30,877 bases of DNA from Candidatus Sumerlaeota bacterium (GCA_026398575.1 JAPLSP010000301.1:1-30877); one strand, 5' to 3'. Counted from the first letter of the stretch, positions 8,099 to 16,262 are shown. Notes: generated by a model from the letters alone, not told the origin. Numbers and translations are program-made.

Positions 8099-10252
8099 CT
8101 AGCTCTCAGGCTCGATGGCCGTGGCGTAGATGCGGCATAGATGGCCATATAACGCGGTGTTGTAGATCTCCTTGCGCGGCGCATGACTGGCGATTCGCCC
8201 CAATAGCGTTTTCGCTGTGGCGTCAGCCGGGACGTTTTGCGCAGCCATTGTCCCCCAGACAAGTCGGTCAAGGTGTTCTTCGGTTTGGATGACCGCCGGC
8301 AGGCCGTTGAAATAATCCCATTTCAGATCGTCGAACAATTTCCTGTGGGATTCGCTTCGCGGCAGCCATGCGACGGCCATGAGCTGCGTCATTTGGTCCG
8401 GATACCATTTCGCAAGATCCTTCGCGTCAGATGGCGAATTGCGGGAGTTGACGCCAGTGCGGTAGCGCGGCGGCGAAACGTTGGAATCGAATAGCAGAGT
8501 CGTGATCGCCTCAAGCGTCCGGGCGGCTTGCGCGCGCGGATCGGCGCCAGACGGCGGTTCCCAATCAGGAATCCGCGCCGCCGACATGAGGCCGCGATAA
8601 ACCTCGATGTTGTCCATCGTGAAGAGCATGTCATAGCCGGGCTTGGCCGCGGTGAGTCCATTGGGTTGGAGAGTAATCTGCTGTGCGGCAAGCAATTCGG
8701 GGATGGCTTTGCGCAGACGCGCTTTCCAGATCGCGTCTTGCGTTCTCTTCTCCACGAGCTCCGCCACTTCGAGAAAAGTGGCGGGATATGAGTCCGTGGA
8801 ATCGAAGCCGCCCGTCGAGACCCAGCGTCCGGGCGCTCCATGAAAATCGCAGATCGTGCCGTCGGCATTGCGATGATCGAGATACCAGGTCAGCCAGCGC
8901 TGAGCGCCATCGAGATAGCGCGAATCGCTTGTGACTTCTGCGGCGCGCGCCAGCCCAAAGGCCGCCAGATTGGCAAAATAAGGAATGACCGAATACGACT
9001 GCCCCGACGCTCCGCCCATCACGATGGCGCCGTCGGACAGTTGATGGGAAGTGATAGCATCGGCGGCATCGCGCAGCATAGCTGTCCATTGATCCCGTTG
9101 AAGCCTGATCGCTTCCTGCCGTGCCAGATCATCTTCATTAATGATCGAGCGGGCGCCATCGGGGGAGAGAGCGCTTTCGTCTTTGCCATAGCGCAGGCCA
9201 AGGCGGCGCATCGAGAAGGTATTCGTGTCCACGACTATGGTTCCATCGTTCGCTGCTTCTATAAACAAGCGGCTGCCGGATTTCATCATATTCGTCATTC
9301 CTTCCCAGCCGCGTGAAGGATAGTAAAGAATATAATGCTCCTGGCTCGAGCGATCCTCTGCGAAAACGCCGCCACCGTTAGGATGACCGATGTACGTAAT
9401 CGGGCCGTCATGAATGATGATGGCGCCTTCAGTCGAATAGGCATCCAGACCTTTGGCCCGCTGGATCCGCATAATGCCGGATGTTATATCTGCGTTGTAC
9501 TTGATCCAGCAATACTCCTCATCATTCCATCCCGGCTCTGGATTTTCGAGTATCTCGCGTTCCGTGCAATAGCCGCATGCATAGCGAAGCCGGTTGAGAT
9601 AGTCCGCGTACGGCTTGAGGTCGGGTTGGTTGAAATTCTCGCTGGCTTCACAGCTGGGGAGCGAGCCCACATCCCAGGGAACACAAATCTCCATCTCCAA
9701 CGCGGCTTTGCGACGCGGAATGAGCAAATGAAAGCGGGTCCTGCAGGAAGAGGTACGGCCCCATTCCTCTTGAATCAAGATGCATTCATCGCCTTTCCCA
9801 TCAATACTCGCCCTGGCGACGGCTTGATCCCAATACTGGCTGTAACTCGTGTTGAATTTCATGACGGTGTTGCCGTCCACCTCCAGGGAAACGGAAACAT
9901 CGCTGTGAGGATATCGCCTGGAAATGGCGAATGCGCCGCGCGGCTTGCCGCCGTATAGGAATTTCATGAAGAAGCGCTCGCCAGAGTATTTGTGAAAGGT
10001 CAGGGATTTGCTCAGTTGAAGAGCCTCGGCCCGGAGTTGGGCAAGCGTGAGAGGCGAAGAAGTCGCGCGGGCGGTTTGATTTGGAAAGCTGGACGGGGGA
10101 CTTTTTTCGTCAGCGCCACTGGCCGCCACGCGGACAAACAGCGCGGCGCATAATGCTACCTCAAGATAACAGATTCGCGCGGCATTCATGGAGAGCGTCT
10201 GCCGAATCAGTTTTGTCTTCCAGCCATTGAATCCCGCGCTCATTAGCATCAC
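8099..10252 (-). CDS. Large exported protein, possible alpha/alpha-barrel carbohydrate-active enzyme, family not recognised
   Basis: Up to 717 residues, TAG stop. The first in-frame start is GTG at 10252, followed by ATG at 10249 and 10243; ATG at 10189 gives a cleaner signal peptide (MNAARICYLEVALCAALF, then a polar stretch). None has a clear Shine-Dalgarno site, so the start is uncertain. The N-terminal half is beta-rich, with several cysteines around the CGYC segment. The C-terminal 300 residues are helical and repetitive, with the motifs DGTICDFHG, STDSYPATFLEV, DNIEVYRGL and WYPDQMTQL. That pattern resembles six-hairpin (alpha/alpha) glycosidases and lyases, but I cannot assign a GH or PL family. 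The neighbouring hexuronate-type genes make a role in acidic polysaccharide breakdown possible; this is inference. The outermost start lies only 15 bp after the vapC-like stop, so co-transcription is possible. Confidence 0.75.
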   Translation of the reverse strand: MMLMSAGFNGWKTKLIRQTLSMNAARICYLEVALCAALFVRVAASGADEKSPPSSFPNQTARATSSPLTLAQLRAEALQLSKSLTFHKYSGERFFMKFLYGGKPRGAFAISRRYPHSDVSVSLEVDGNTVMKFNTSYSQYWDQAVARASIDGKGDECILIQEEWGRTSSCRTRFHLLIPRRKAALEMEICVPWDVGSLPSCEASENFNQPDLKPYADYLNRLRYACGYCTEREILENPEPGWNDEEYCWIKYNADITSGIMRIQRAKGLDAYSTEGAIIIHDGPITYIGHPNGGGVFAEDRSSQEHYILYYPSRGWEGMTNMMKSGSRLFIEAANDGTIVVDTNTFSMRRLGLRYGKDESALSPDGARSIINEDDLARQEAIRLQRDQWTAMLRDAADAITSHQLSDGAIVMGGASGQSYSVIPYFANLAAFGLARAAEVTSDSRYLDGAQRWLTWYLDHRNADGTICDFHGAPGRWVSTGGFDSTDSYPATFLEVAELVEKRTQDAIWKARLRKAIPELLAAQQITLQPNGLTAAKPGYDMLFTMDNIEVYRGLMSAARIPDWEPPSGADPRAQAARTLEAITTLLFDSNVSPPRYRTGVNSRNSPSDAKDLAKWYPDQMTQLMAVAWLPRSESHRKLFDDLKWDYFNGLPAVIQTEEHLDRLVWGTMAAQNVPADATAKTLLGRIASHAPRKEIYNTALYGHLCRIYATAIEPES

Positions 10253-10267
10253 GGAAAGGCATCAGAA

Positions 10268-10651
10268 TTATTGCTTCACGTAAGGCGGGCGTAAAGAGGA
10301 GAACATAGGGTAGTGCTTTATGTTTAGCGTTATTAATTCAGCGCCATGCAATTGCGCGGTCGCGGCTAATAAAGCGTCCGCTAGTCCCACTCCGTGAGTC
10401 CCAAAATAGACGCGCTTAAGCTGACCTCCGGACTTGGGAATTTCGGCGCTGATTGGCAGCGCGCCAAATAACTGCGCCAGGGATTCCAGTTCCCCTTCTT
10501 CTTTCTTCCCCTTGGCGCCCGCCCATAATTCCGCAATGGTAATCGCCGAAAGGATAATCTGGTCCGCATGGGCTTTCACATAGTCCACAGCGGGCGCATA
10601 TCCTTTGAGAAAATCCACCATGACGTCCGTGTCGAGAAGAAGAGGGCGCAT
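10268..10651 (-). CDS. vapC: VapC-type PIN-domain toxin (ribonuclease)
   Basis: 127 residues from ATG 10651. A GTG or ATG further upstream would overlap the antitoxin, so the start two bases after the antitoxin stop is preferred. PIN-domain signatures are visible: LLLDTDVMVDF near the N terminus with acidic D7 and D9, E41 in ITIAELWAG, D92 in GLADALLAATA, and the C-terminal ITLNIKHYPMF motif. Family knowledge: VapC toxins are Mg-dependent endoribonucleases, often cutting initiator tRNA or rRNA, and are held inactive by the upstream antitoxin. All key acidic residues are present, so the toxin looks intact. The target RNA cannot be told from sequence. Confidence 0.9.
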   Translation of the reverse strand: MRPLLLDTDVMVDFLKGYAPAVDYVKAHADQIILSAITIAELWAGAKGKKEEGELESLAQLFGALPISAEIPKSGGQLKRVYFGTHGVGLADALLAATAQLHGAELITLNIKHYPMFSSLRPPYVKQ

Positions 10652-10653
10652 GA

Positions 10654-10887
10654 TTAACCCCGATCCCAAGAAGCTCTAATTGCGGAGAAATCGGGAAGAT
10701 CCTTTCGCTTTTTCCACAATCCCGCAACGCGCTCGATAGTTTTCTGACGGCGACTGCGCTCGGATTTTGAGAAAAATACTTGGAGAGCCTGCCGGATAAT
10801 GTCACATTGCTTCATTCCGCTGCGGGCGGAAAACTGAATGAGCGCGGCTCTTTCTTGTTCTGTCAAATAAACCTGCGTGCGTATCAT
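10654..10887 (-). CDS. Ribbon-helix-helix antitoxin partner of VapC
   Basis: 77 residues. The N-terminal MIRTQVYLTEQERAALIQF is a typical ribbon-helix-helix (CopG/Arc-like) strand and helix, followed by a second helix (KQCDIIRQALQVFF) and a basic C-terminal tail expected to wrap the toxin. It ends two bases before the toxin start, the usual antitoxin-first, tightly coupled order. AGGCAGG lies upstream of the start as a possible Shine-Dalgarno site. Such antitoxins usually repress their own promoter together with the toxin; a nested palindrome at 10903-10946, just upstream, is the obvious candidate operator. Confidence 0.87.
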   Translation of the reverse strand: MIRTQVYLTEQERAALIQFSARSGMKQCDIIRQALQVFFSKSERSRRQKTIERVAGLWKKRKDLPDFSAIRASWDRG

Positions 10888-10902
10888 ATTTGGCGCCTGC
10901 CT

Positions 10903-10946
10903 TTGGGAGTAGAAACTTAGGCTATTTTTTTGCGAATAGCTCCCAA
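10903..10946 (-). promoter_or_regulatory. Nested palindrome upstream of the toxin-antitoxin operon
   Basis: Outer arms TTGGGAG (10903-10909) and CTCCCAA (10940-10946) enclose inner arms GCTATT (10921-10926) and AATAGC (10935-10940). It starts 15 bp upstream of the antitoxin ATG, where a conditional-cooperativity operator would be expected. The rest of the 166-bp gap up to 11053 shows nothing I can name. Confidence 0.45.
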
Positions 10947-11053
10947 GAAATTGAACTGCTCCATTGCCAGCATGATGAGAACATGAGATTAATTTAGCAT
11001 AACGCCCCGGCAGTCAAGCGCGAATCGGCGCAATACACAATGAGGGTATTAAA

Positions 11054-12355
11054 TCATCGCAACAACCAGCCAGACGCCGGGATGACGGAGATTTCTTTCG
11101 GAATGTCTTTCGCTCCTTCCGGCGACAGACATACAATATACAGCGCAGCTCGCGGATGCTCGCGCGCCGCGGCCAGCAGCGCGCGGCACTCTCGTTCTCG
11201 CGCGCTGTCGTCGTCCAGCGCCGCGCAGACTTGAATGAGCTCCTCGCCGTCGCCGGAATATCGGGCAAGGAAATCCACTTCATATCCTTGCGACGTCCGC
11301 ACGTAGGCAACCTCGGCGCCGCGTTGTTCCAGGTCCAGGGCTGCCGCTGTTTCCAAAGCATGTCCTATATTCGATTTTCCCGACCGGTCGAAGACGGGAA
11401 TCAAGCCGGGATCAATCGGATACGCTTTGCGCGGATTGACCATGCGCCGCCGCTCGGATTCCGTCGCGATCGCAACGGTTCGGATCAGAAAGGCGTCTTC
11501 CAAGTGCGCCAGATAAGCGTGAAGAGTGTCCTTGGATATTTGACCACCTTGCGAGCGCAGGTCGGAACAGAATTTATGCACGCTAAAGGCGCCGCTGGGA
11601 GCGCCCAGCAAATGGCGCGTCATCCAGCGTAATGCAATAGGATGGGACACGGCATGGCGCTCGATCACATCGCGCAGCATCGCCGTGTCCACGTATCCTC
11701 GCAACAGATCGAAGCGGTCCCGCGTCGCGGCGCCTTGCGCCTCGGGGTATCCGCCTCGCGACAAGTATTCCAGAAGCGCTTTGTCCAGCTTGGAGCGCGC
11801 CGCTTTGGGTTGGCGGGCGGCAGTTCCCTTCGGCTCCTGGCCTCGATGTCTCAAAAACTCCCGGAAACTGAATGGAAACACCAGCGTCTCCATCGCTCTT
11901 CCGCGCATGGCGGTGGCTACCTCGCGGCTGAGCAGGCGCGCCGAGGAGCCGGACAAAAACAATTCGACTCGCTCCGTGTCAAGGAGCCTCCGCGCGAACG
12001 TTTCCCAACCCGGCGCCGACTGAATTTCGTCCAGGAAAAAAACCGCTCGCCGTTGGTCGCGCCATTCCGGATGCAAGCGATAATACTCTTCCACCACCAG
12101 CGATAAATCCGCTGTCTTCATTTCAGCCAATCGCTCGTCTTCGAAACTGAAATAGAGCAGTCCTTCCCGCGCCATTCCGGCGGCCAGGCGGTCGGAGAGG
12201 ATTTGCCAGAGGAACGTCGTTTTTCCCGCGCGCCGGGGGCCAATAACCGCAATGGCTTTGCCGGCGATGCGAGGAATATGCGCATCTCGGCGAGTAAAAG
12301 CGGGCGGCGCGGCGGCAAGCGACTCCATGATTTTTTGCCGGATAATTTCTCGCAT
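11054..12355 (-). CDS. AAA_14/DUF4143 family ATPase
   Basis: 433 residues. Walker A is GPRRAGKTT (39-47), Walker B is AVFFLDEIQ (about 104-112), and a sensor-like FLSGSSARLL follows at about 133-142. The C-terminal half matches the DUF4143 pattern: YLSRGGYPE, YVDTAMLRDVIERH, then EVDFLARY and LIQVC near residues 370-385, which look like a degenerate PD-(D/E)XK nuclease core. Family knowledge: these stand-alone ATPases are common in archaea and anaerobic bacteria, often near toxin-antitoxin genes or islands; their biochemical role is not settled. It runs in the same direction as the downstream VapBC pair. The start ATG 12355 has AAGGA five bases upstream, embedded in a palindrome. Confidence 0.9.
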   Translation of the reverse strand: MREIIRQKIMESLAAAPPAFTRRDAHIPRIAGKAIAVIGPRRAGKTTFLWQILSDRLAAGMAREGLLYFSFEDERLAEMKTADLSLVVEEYYRLHPEWRDQRRAVFFLDEIQSAPGWETFARRLLDTERVELFLSGSSARLLSREVATAMRGRAMETLVFPFSFREFLRHRGQEPKGTAARQPKAARSKLDKALLEYLSRGGYPEAQGAATRDRFDLLRGYVDTAMLRDVIERHAVSHPIALRWMTRHLLGAPSGAFSVHKFCSDLRSQGGQISKDTLHAYLAHLEDAFLIRTVAIATESERRRMVNPRKAYPIDPGLIPVFDRSGKSNIGHALETAAALDLEQRGAEVAYVRTSQGYEVDFLARYSGDGEELIQVCAALDDDSARERECRALLAAAREHPRAALYIVCLSPEGAKDIPKEISVIPASGWLLR

Positions 12356-12412
12356 ATTGTCCTTCTGAAAAGGACAATTTAGCAGTTATTTGTCCTTTTG
12401 CAAGGGACAAAT
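12356..12412 (-). promoter_or_regulatory. Two operator-like palindromes overlapping the ATPase ribosome-binding site
   Basis: Palindrome 1 has arms ATTGTCCTT (12356-12364) and AAGGACAAT (12370-12378) with a 5-nt spacer and directly abuts the ATG at 12355. Read on the minus strand, its proximal arm contains the AAGGA Shine-Dalgarno site. Palindrome 2 has arms ATTTGTCC (12388-12395) and GGACAAAT (12405-12412). The shared core TTGTCC...GGACAA recurs at a centre-to-centre distance of 33 bp, about three helical turns. Inference: a dimeric repressor site, an RNA hairpin hiding the ribosome-binding site, or both. Confidence 0.6.
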
Positions 12413-12447
12413 TATCGAAATGCAAAAAAAACAGGCGCCCCCCATGC

Positions 12448-13632
12448 TTATTCATCAAACACAAACGCTTTGAGCGGCGGGATGCCGTTGAAGTTGTAGG
12501 CGCTGTAGCTTTGGGTGTAGGCGCCGGTGGTCAATAAATACAGCCGGTCGCCTTCGGCGATGGACTCGGGCAACAGGTATTTATAGTTCTCGTAAAGGAT
12601 ATCCATGCTGTCGCACGTCGGGCCGGCCAGAATGACCTCGCGCCCGCGTCCGCGCTTATCCGAATAGATAGGGTACTTGATGGATTCATCCAGGGTTTCG
12701 ATCAAGCCGCCGAATTTGCCGATGTCCAGATAGACCCAGTTATAGAGGTTCGAGGGTGATTTTTGCGAGATCATGATGATTTCCGTGACCAATACTCCGG
12801 CGTCGCCCGCGACATAGCGCCCCGGTTCGATGATGATTTCCGGCATCTGATCGGGGAAGTCTTCCTGAAGGAAGCGCGTGATTTCCTTCGCGTACACCTC
12901 GATGTCCTGTGTGGGCGAAATATAATTGGAGGGGAAACCGCCGCCCAGGTTGATGAGCTTGAGCTCGATCCCTTCGTCCTGGCAGGAGTGGAAGAGATAA
13001 TGGCACCGGGCGATGGCGTCGTCCCACTGGCCGACGTCGCGCTGCTGCGATCCGACGTGGAACGAAATGCCGTAGGGCTGCAACCCCAGCCGGCGCGCGA
13101 GCAGAACCTGTTTGAAGATCGAGTCGGGATGCGCGCCGAACTTGCGCGACAGCGGCCAGTCGGCGCCCGAGCCTTCGGTCATCAGGCGGAAAAAGACGCG
13201 CGCGCCCGGCGCGTTTTCAGCCAGTTTGCGCACGTCGCTCTCGGAATCCGTCGCATAGAGGTTGATGCCTTTTTCATAGGCGTAGCGGATTTCGCGGGCT
13301 TTCTTGATGGTATTGCCGTAGCTGATCCGTTCGGGCGCGATGCCCAGCCGCAGCATCTGGTCCAGCTCATAGGAGGTGGCGATGTCGAAGCTGGCGCCGA
13401 GATCGCGCAAAGCGACGATGACCTCATCGAGCGGATTGGCCTTGACGGCGTAGTAAATGGCCGCATAAGGCATCATGGTTTGCAGGGTCAGGTACTGCTC
13501 GCGAACGCGTTTCAGGTCCACAACCAGAAACGGCGTTTCTTTGTCGCGCGTGAATTTCAGAATTTGCTCGAAGCGCGCCGGGGGGATGTACTTGTCGAGG
13601 TCGAACTCATATTCCGTGTGGGAGAGTTTCAT
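12448..13632 (-). CDS. PLP-dependent ornithine/lysine-type decarboxylase (fold III)
   Basis: 394 residues, the usual size for bacterial ornithine decarboxylases of the alanine-racemase fold. Visible active-site motifs: PLP lysine K64 in YYAVKANP, HVGSQQ (192-197), the phosphate-binding LGGGFPS (229-235), EPGRYVAGD (269-277), catalytic C340 and D341 in GPTCDSMD, and Y372 near AYTQSYSAYNFNG. GPTCD together with a short length favours ornithine (or lysine/ornithine) over meso-diaminopimelate. Expected reaction: L-ornithine to putrescine plus CO2 in the cytosol, the first step of polyamine synthesis. Its start lies 9 bp after the uxaE stop, so the two are probably co-transcribed, although no pathway link is obvious. 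After the TAA a run of eight T residues on the minus strand (12424-12431) may help termination, but no good stem precedes it. Confidence 0.9.
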   Translation of the reverse strand: MKLSHTEYEFDLDKYIPPARFEQILKFTRDKETPFLVVDLKRVREQYLTLQTMMPYAAIYYAVKANPLDEVIVALRDLGASFDIATSYELDQMLRLGIAPERISYGNTIKKAREIRYAYEKGINLYATDSESDVRKLAENAPGARVFFRLMTEGSGADWPLSRKFGAHPDSIFKQVLLARRLGLQPYGISFHVGSQQRDVGQWDDAIARCHYLFHSCQDEGIELKLINLGGGFPSNYISPTQDIEVYAKEITRFLQEDFPDQMPEIIIEPGRYVAGDAGVLVTEIIMISQKSPSNLYNWVYLDIGKFGGLIETLDESIKYPIYSDKRGRGREVILAGPTCDSMDILYENYKYLLPESIAEGDRLYLLTTGAYTQSYSAYNFNGIPPLKAFVFDE

Positions 13633-13641
13633 AGATTCTTT

Positions 13642-14889
13642 CTAGTAAGGAAATATCCGCATCAAATGCCGTTGGTAAATATTTTCCACCACGCCTTGAG
13701 CGATGACGTCCGCGTGTTTTTCCAAAGCCGAAACGAATCGCGGACCCATTTCAGCGGCGACTTTGTATCCGACGTGCAGGAGCTGACGCAAGTGCGGATT
13801 GTAGCGCGGGCATGAGGCGTCGTGACGCAGCGCCGCGGCAAAGGTTTCGCCGTCCCATTGATGGACGGTTTCGAGCGAAGGAAGGCGGCTGGGGTCAATA
13901 TCAATGACTGACGCGTAGGGTTTGCATAGCTCTTCGGCCCGCGCGCGGGCTTTCTCATAAACCTCTTTGGCGATATCCAGTCCGTCGCCGCCGGCCATGG
14001 CCAGGCCGATGATTTCTTCGAGCCACGTCGTGCCGGCGGTTTTCAGGTGAAGGCCGGCGCCGGTTTTGCGCAGCGCCTCTTTGATCGGACCATAAATAGA
14101 GAATTTGTCGCTGCCCGAATGGACGCTGAGTTTGAGGGTCGCCGGCAGACTGAACTCCTTGACGGCAAACCGGATGACGGCCAGGTCGGCCTCGAACTCG
14201 CCGGCGAAGCGCGCGGGATCTCCGACGTAGTCCACGCCTTTGTTGAAGCGGCCCGAAAAGCGCGGCGCGATCGTCTGCGCCGGAATGCCCTAGGCGGCGA
14301 TGGCGGAGAGAATGAACAGCATTTCGACGGGCGTTTGCGGCTCATTGGTTTCGTCCATCGAAACTTCGGTGACAAAGGCGTCGCGGCCTTTTGCGCCGGC
14401 GATATGGCGGTATATGCGCCCCGCTTCCTTGACCGCCGAAATATATTTGCGCCCGATCGTTTCGATCATCTCGGGCGTGACATGCACGGACTCGGGCAAG
14501 CCTTCGATCTTCAGCGAGCCCAGGAAGCGCTGCTGCTGTTTGATAAAGGCCGCCAGGTCTTTTTCATCCAGCGGCTGGCCGATGAAATCGGCAACGTCGA
14601 GCGTGAAAAAATTGCCGGCTTCGAGGAAAAGATCCACGTTCTTCAAGCCGATGTGATCCGCGTCCACAAAATGGGCATCATGCCAGCCGAGCGCGGCGCA
14701 GGCTGCGTCGGCCTCGCGACGCACGTCGGCGGGACTGCTGTGGATGATCGAATGCTCGCGGTGCGATTTATTCCAAACCGGGATGACGGTCAGGCCCAGT
14801 TTTTTGGCCATCTGGATTCCGCGCAATTGCGCCTGGCCTTGATGGGCGAAGCGGTCGCCGATGCCCATGGAAAATTTATCGAGCTGCAT
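13642..14889 (-). pseudogene. uxaE: Tagaturonate epimerase (UxaE-like), interrupted by an in-frame amber codon
   Basis: Two open segments in one frame, 14293-14889 (199 codons) and 13642-14289, are separated only by TAG at 14290-14292. Joined they give 415 residues of one continuous UxaE-like protein. Visible motifs: GIGDRFAHQGQAQL at the N terminus, PVWNKSHREH (37-46), FVDADHIGLK (74-83), FVTEVSMDETNEPQTP (172-187), then after the stop GIPAQTIAPRFSGRFNKG, KLSVHSGSDKFSIYG and LHVGYKVAAEMG. Family knowledge: UxaE interconverts D-tagaturonate and D-fructuronate, letting galacturonate enter the glucuronate branch. The stop lies between AIAA and GIPAQT, where GAG to TAG would be a one-base change. 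The next start inside the 3' segment is at 14235 and would lose conserved residues. Other genes here end in TAG, so the codon is a real stop. Either recent decay or a sequence error. Confidence 0.82.
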
Positions 14890-14936
14890 GATTGCATGAT
14901 CCTTTCGGAATTGGTTTTATTTATTAGATGGCTCAA

Positions 14937-14961
14937 GGACGACAAGGACATCAACGACATC
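14937..14961 (+). repeat. Short imperfect repeat (GACATCAAC-type)
   Basis: Imperfect copies of GACAAGGACATCAACGACAT lie in the 85-bp gap between the PLDc_N gene and uxaE. It is a low-complexity minisatellite with no visible regulatory logic. Confidence 0.5.
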
Positions 14962-14974
14962 AATTCTCGCCGGC

Positions 14975-15223
14975 TTAGCGGCCATATTTCATTATCCGCT
15001 CAGGCCGCCGGACGAAGTAATAGATTGCCGCGCCGATCAAGTGGGTAAAAACGATGATGAGAATCCAGATGATCTTGTCATTGCCTTCGGATGGTTCCTT
15101 TGTCGCGCAATCCACCAGCATCCAAACCCAAAAAATAGTGCCTAATATTCCGATGATAAAGAACATGCCAAAAATTAGGATTGGGATTATTGCCGCCCCG
15201 ACGCCAATAACTGAGCTGTGCAT
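14975..15223 (-). CDS. Small membrane protein with PLDc_N (phospholipase D N-terminal-like) domain
   Basis: 82 residues with two hydrophobic segments: about 10-38 (IPILIFGMFFIIGILGTIF and on) and 50-70 (IIWILIIVFTHLIGAAIYYF). Between them lies WMLVDCATKEPSEGNDK, and after them VRRPER. This W-M-L-x-D-C ... N-D-K-x-x-W ... G-A-x-x-Y-Y-x-x-R pattern is the PLDc_N family found at the N terminus of cardiolipin synthases and as free small membrane proteins. The free form has no known enzymatic function. It starts 19 bp after the dehydrogenase stop with GGAGGA nearby on the minus strand, so it is likely in the same transcript. Confidence 0.85.
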   Translation of the reverse strand: MHSSVIGVGAAIIPILIFGMFFIIGILGTIFWVWMLVDCATKEPSEGNDKIIWILIIVFTHLIGAAIYYFVRRPERIMKYGR

Positions 15224-15242
15224 GGGAAGTCCTCCTTGAAAA

Positions 15243-16262
15243 TTATTTGTTCACATCCACCAGATACTTGGTCACTTTCCCCGGATCGGCATTCCAATCG
15301 CTGAAGGCTTGCGCGGTATGATCGAACGGGTAAACGCGCGTGATCAGGTCTTTGAAGGGCATGCGCCGTTCTTCGAGCATCTTGATCACAACCGGGAAAA
15401 CCAGCAGGGCGTTACGCGAACCCATGATGTCCAGTTCCTTCTGGACGATTTTTTTCGTGTCATAGGCGACTTCGTCCTTCGCATAGCCGATGTACACGAC
15501 GCGCCCGGCGAACGCCGTCAGTTCGACCGCGAGGCGGAAGGTCAGCGGCAGGCCGATGGCTTCGATCGCCACGCTGACGCCTTCGCCGCCCGTCAGTTCG
15601 GCGATGCGCGCTTTCAAGTCTTCCTTTGCGGAGTTGACGCCATGGCGGGCACCGAATTTTTTGGCCATTGCCAGTTTCTCATCGTCAATATCGGCGACGA
15701 TGACCTGCGCGCCTTTGCGCGCCGCAGCGGCGACCGCGCCCAATCCAATGGTTCCGCAGCCCAGCACGAGGACCGTGTCCGTCTCGGTAACCCGCCCGCG
15801 ATTGGCCGCATGATAACCAACGCTCAGCGGCTCGGCCAGCGCCAGTTCCTCGAAGGAAAGAACGTCGCTGGCGAAGACCTTGCTATAGTGAATGGCGATG
15901 CGGCGCGTCAAGGCGCCATCGCGCTGCACGCCCAGCGTCTTGTTGAACTGGCAGCAATTGGGCCTTCCGGCGCGGCAGGCGGAACACAAGTTGCAGTTGG
16001 TATAGGGCGAAACCATCACGCGCGCGCCGTCGTGGATCGCGCTGGGAACCGCGGCGCCCTTGTCGGCGACATGGCCGCTGACTTCGTGTCCGGGGATGCG
16101 CGGATACGTGACCATCGGCGATGTTCCGCGCCAGGTATTCAGGTCCGAGCCACACAGGCCGATGTACTGGACCTCCAACAGGACATCCTCAGCCCCCAAG
16201 GCAGGTTCGGCGATTTCCACCGTTTCGACTTTGCCGGGTTGAGATATAGAGATTGCTTTCAT
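15243..16262 (-). CDS. Zinc-dependent medium-chain dehydrogenase, sugar-acid or polyol type
   Basis: 339 residues. Catalytic zinc ligands C37 (GLCGSD), H59-E60 (PGHE) and the E144 region (LAEPLS); structural zinc cysteines C90, C93, C96 and C104 in CNLCSACRAGRPNCC. Rossmann motif GCGTIGLGA at 168-176 and acidic ADIDDEK after beta-2, predicting NAD rather than NADP. The pattern is of the sorbitol, threonine and L-galactonate/L-gulonate 5-dehydrogenase group. The W-R-G-x-x-P-x-x-x-Y-P-R-I-P-G-H-E segment is closest, in my recall, to aldonate 5-dehydrogenases such as LgoD. Beside uxaE and a lactonase, oxidation of an aldonate or hexonate is the likely job; the exact substrate is inference. Strong AAAGGA ribosome-binding site about eight bases before ATG 16262. 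Confidence 0.88.
   Translation of the reverse strand: MKAISISQPGKVETVEIAEPALGAEDVLLEVQYIGLCGSDLNTWRGTSPMVTYPRIPGHEVSGHVADKGAAVPSAIHDGARVMVSPYTNCNLCSACRAGRPNCCQFNKTLGVQRDGALTRRIAIHYSKVFASDVLSFEELALAEPLSVGYHAANRGRVTETDTVLVLGCGTIGLGAVAAAARKGAQVIVADIDDEKLAMAKKFGARHGVNSAKEDLKARIAELTGGEGVSVAIEAIGLPLTFRLAVELTAFAGRVVYIGYAKDEVAYDTKKIVQKELDIMGSRNALLVFPVVIKMLEERRMPFKDLITRVYPFDHTAQAFSDWNADPGKVTKYLVDVNK

Noticed and set aside
14290..14292. Amber recoding (for example pyrrolysine) in uxaE
   Set aside because: Other genes here use TAG as the terminal stop (8099 and the uxaE end at 13642), RF1 is present, and no UxaE motif calls for a special residue.
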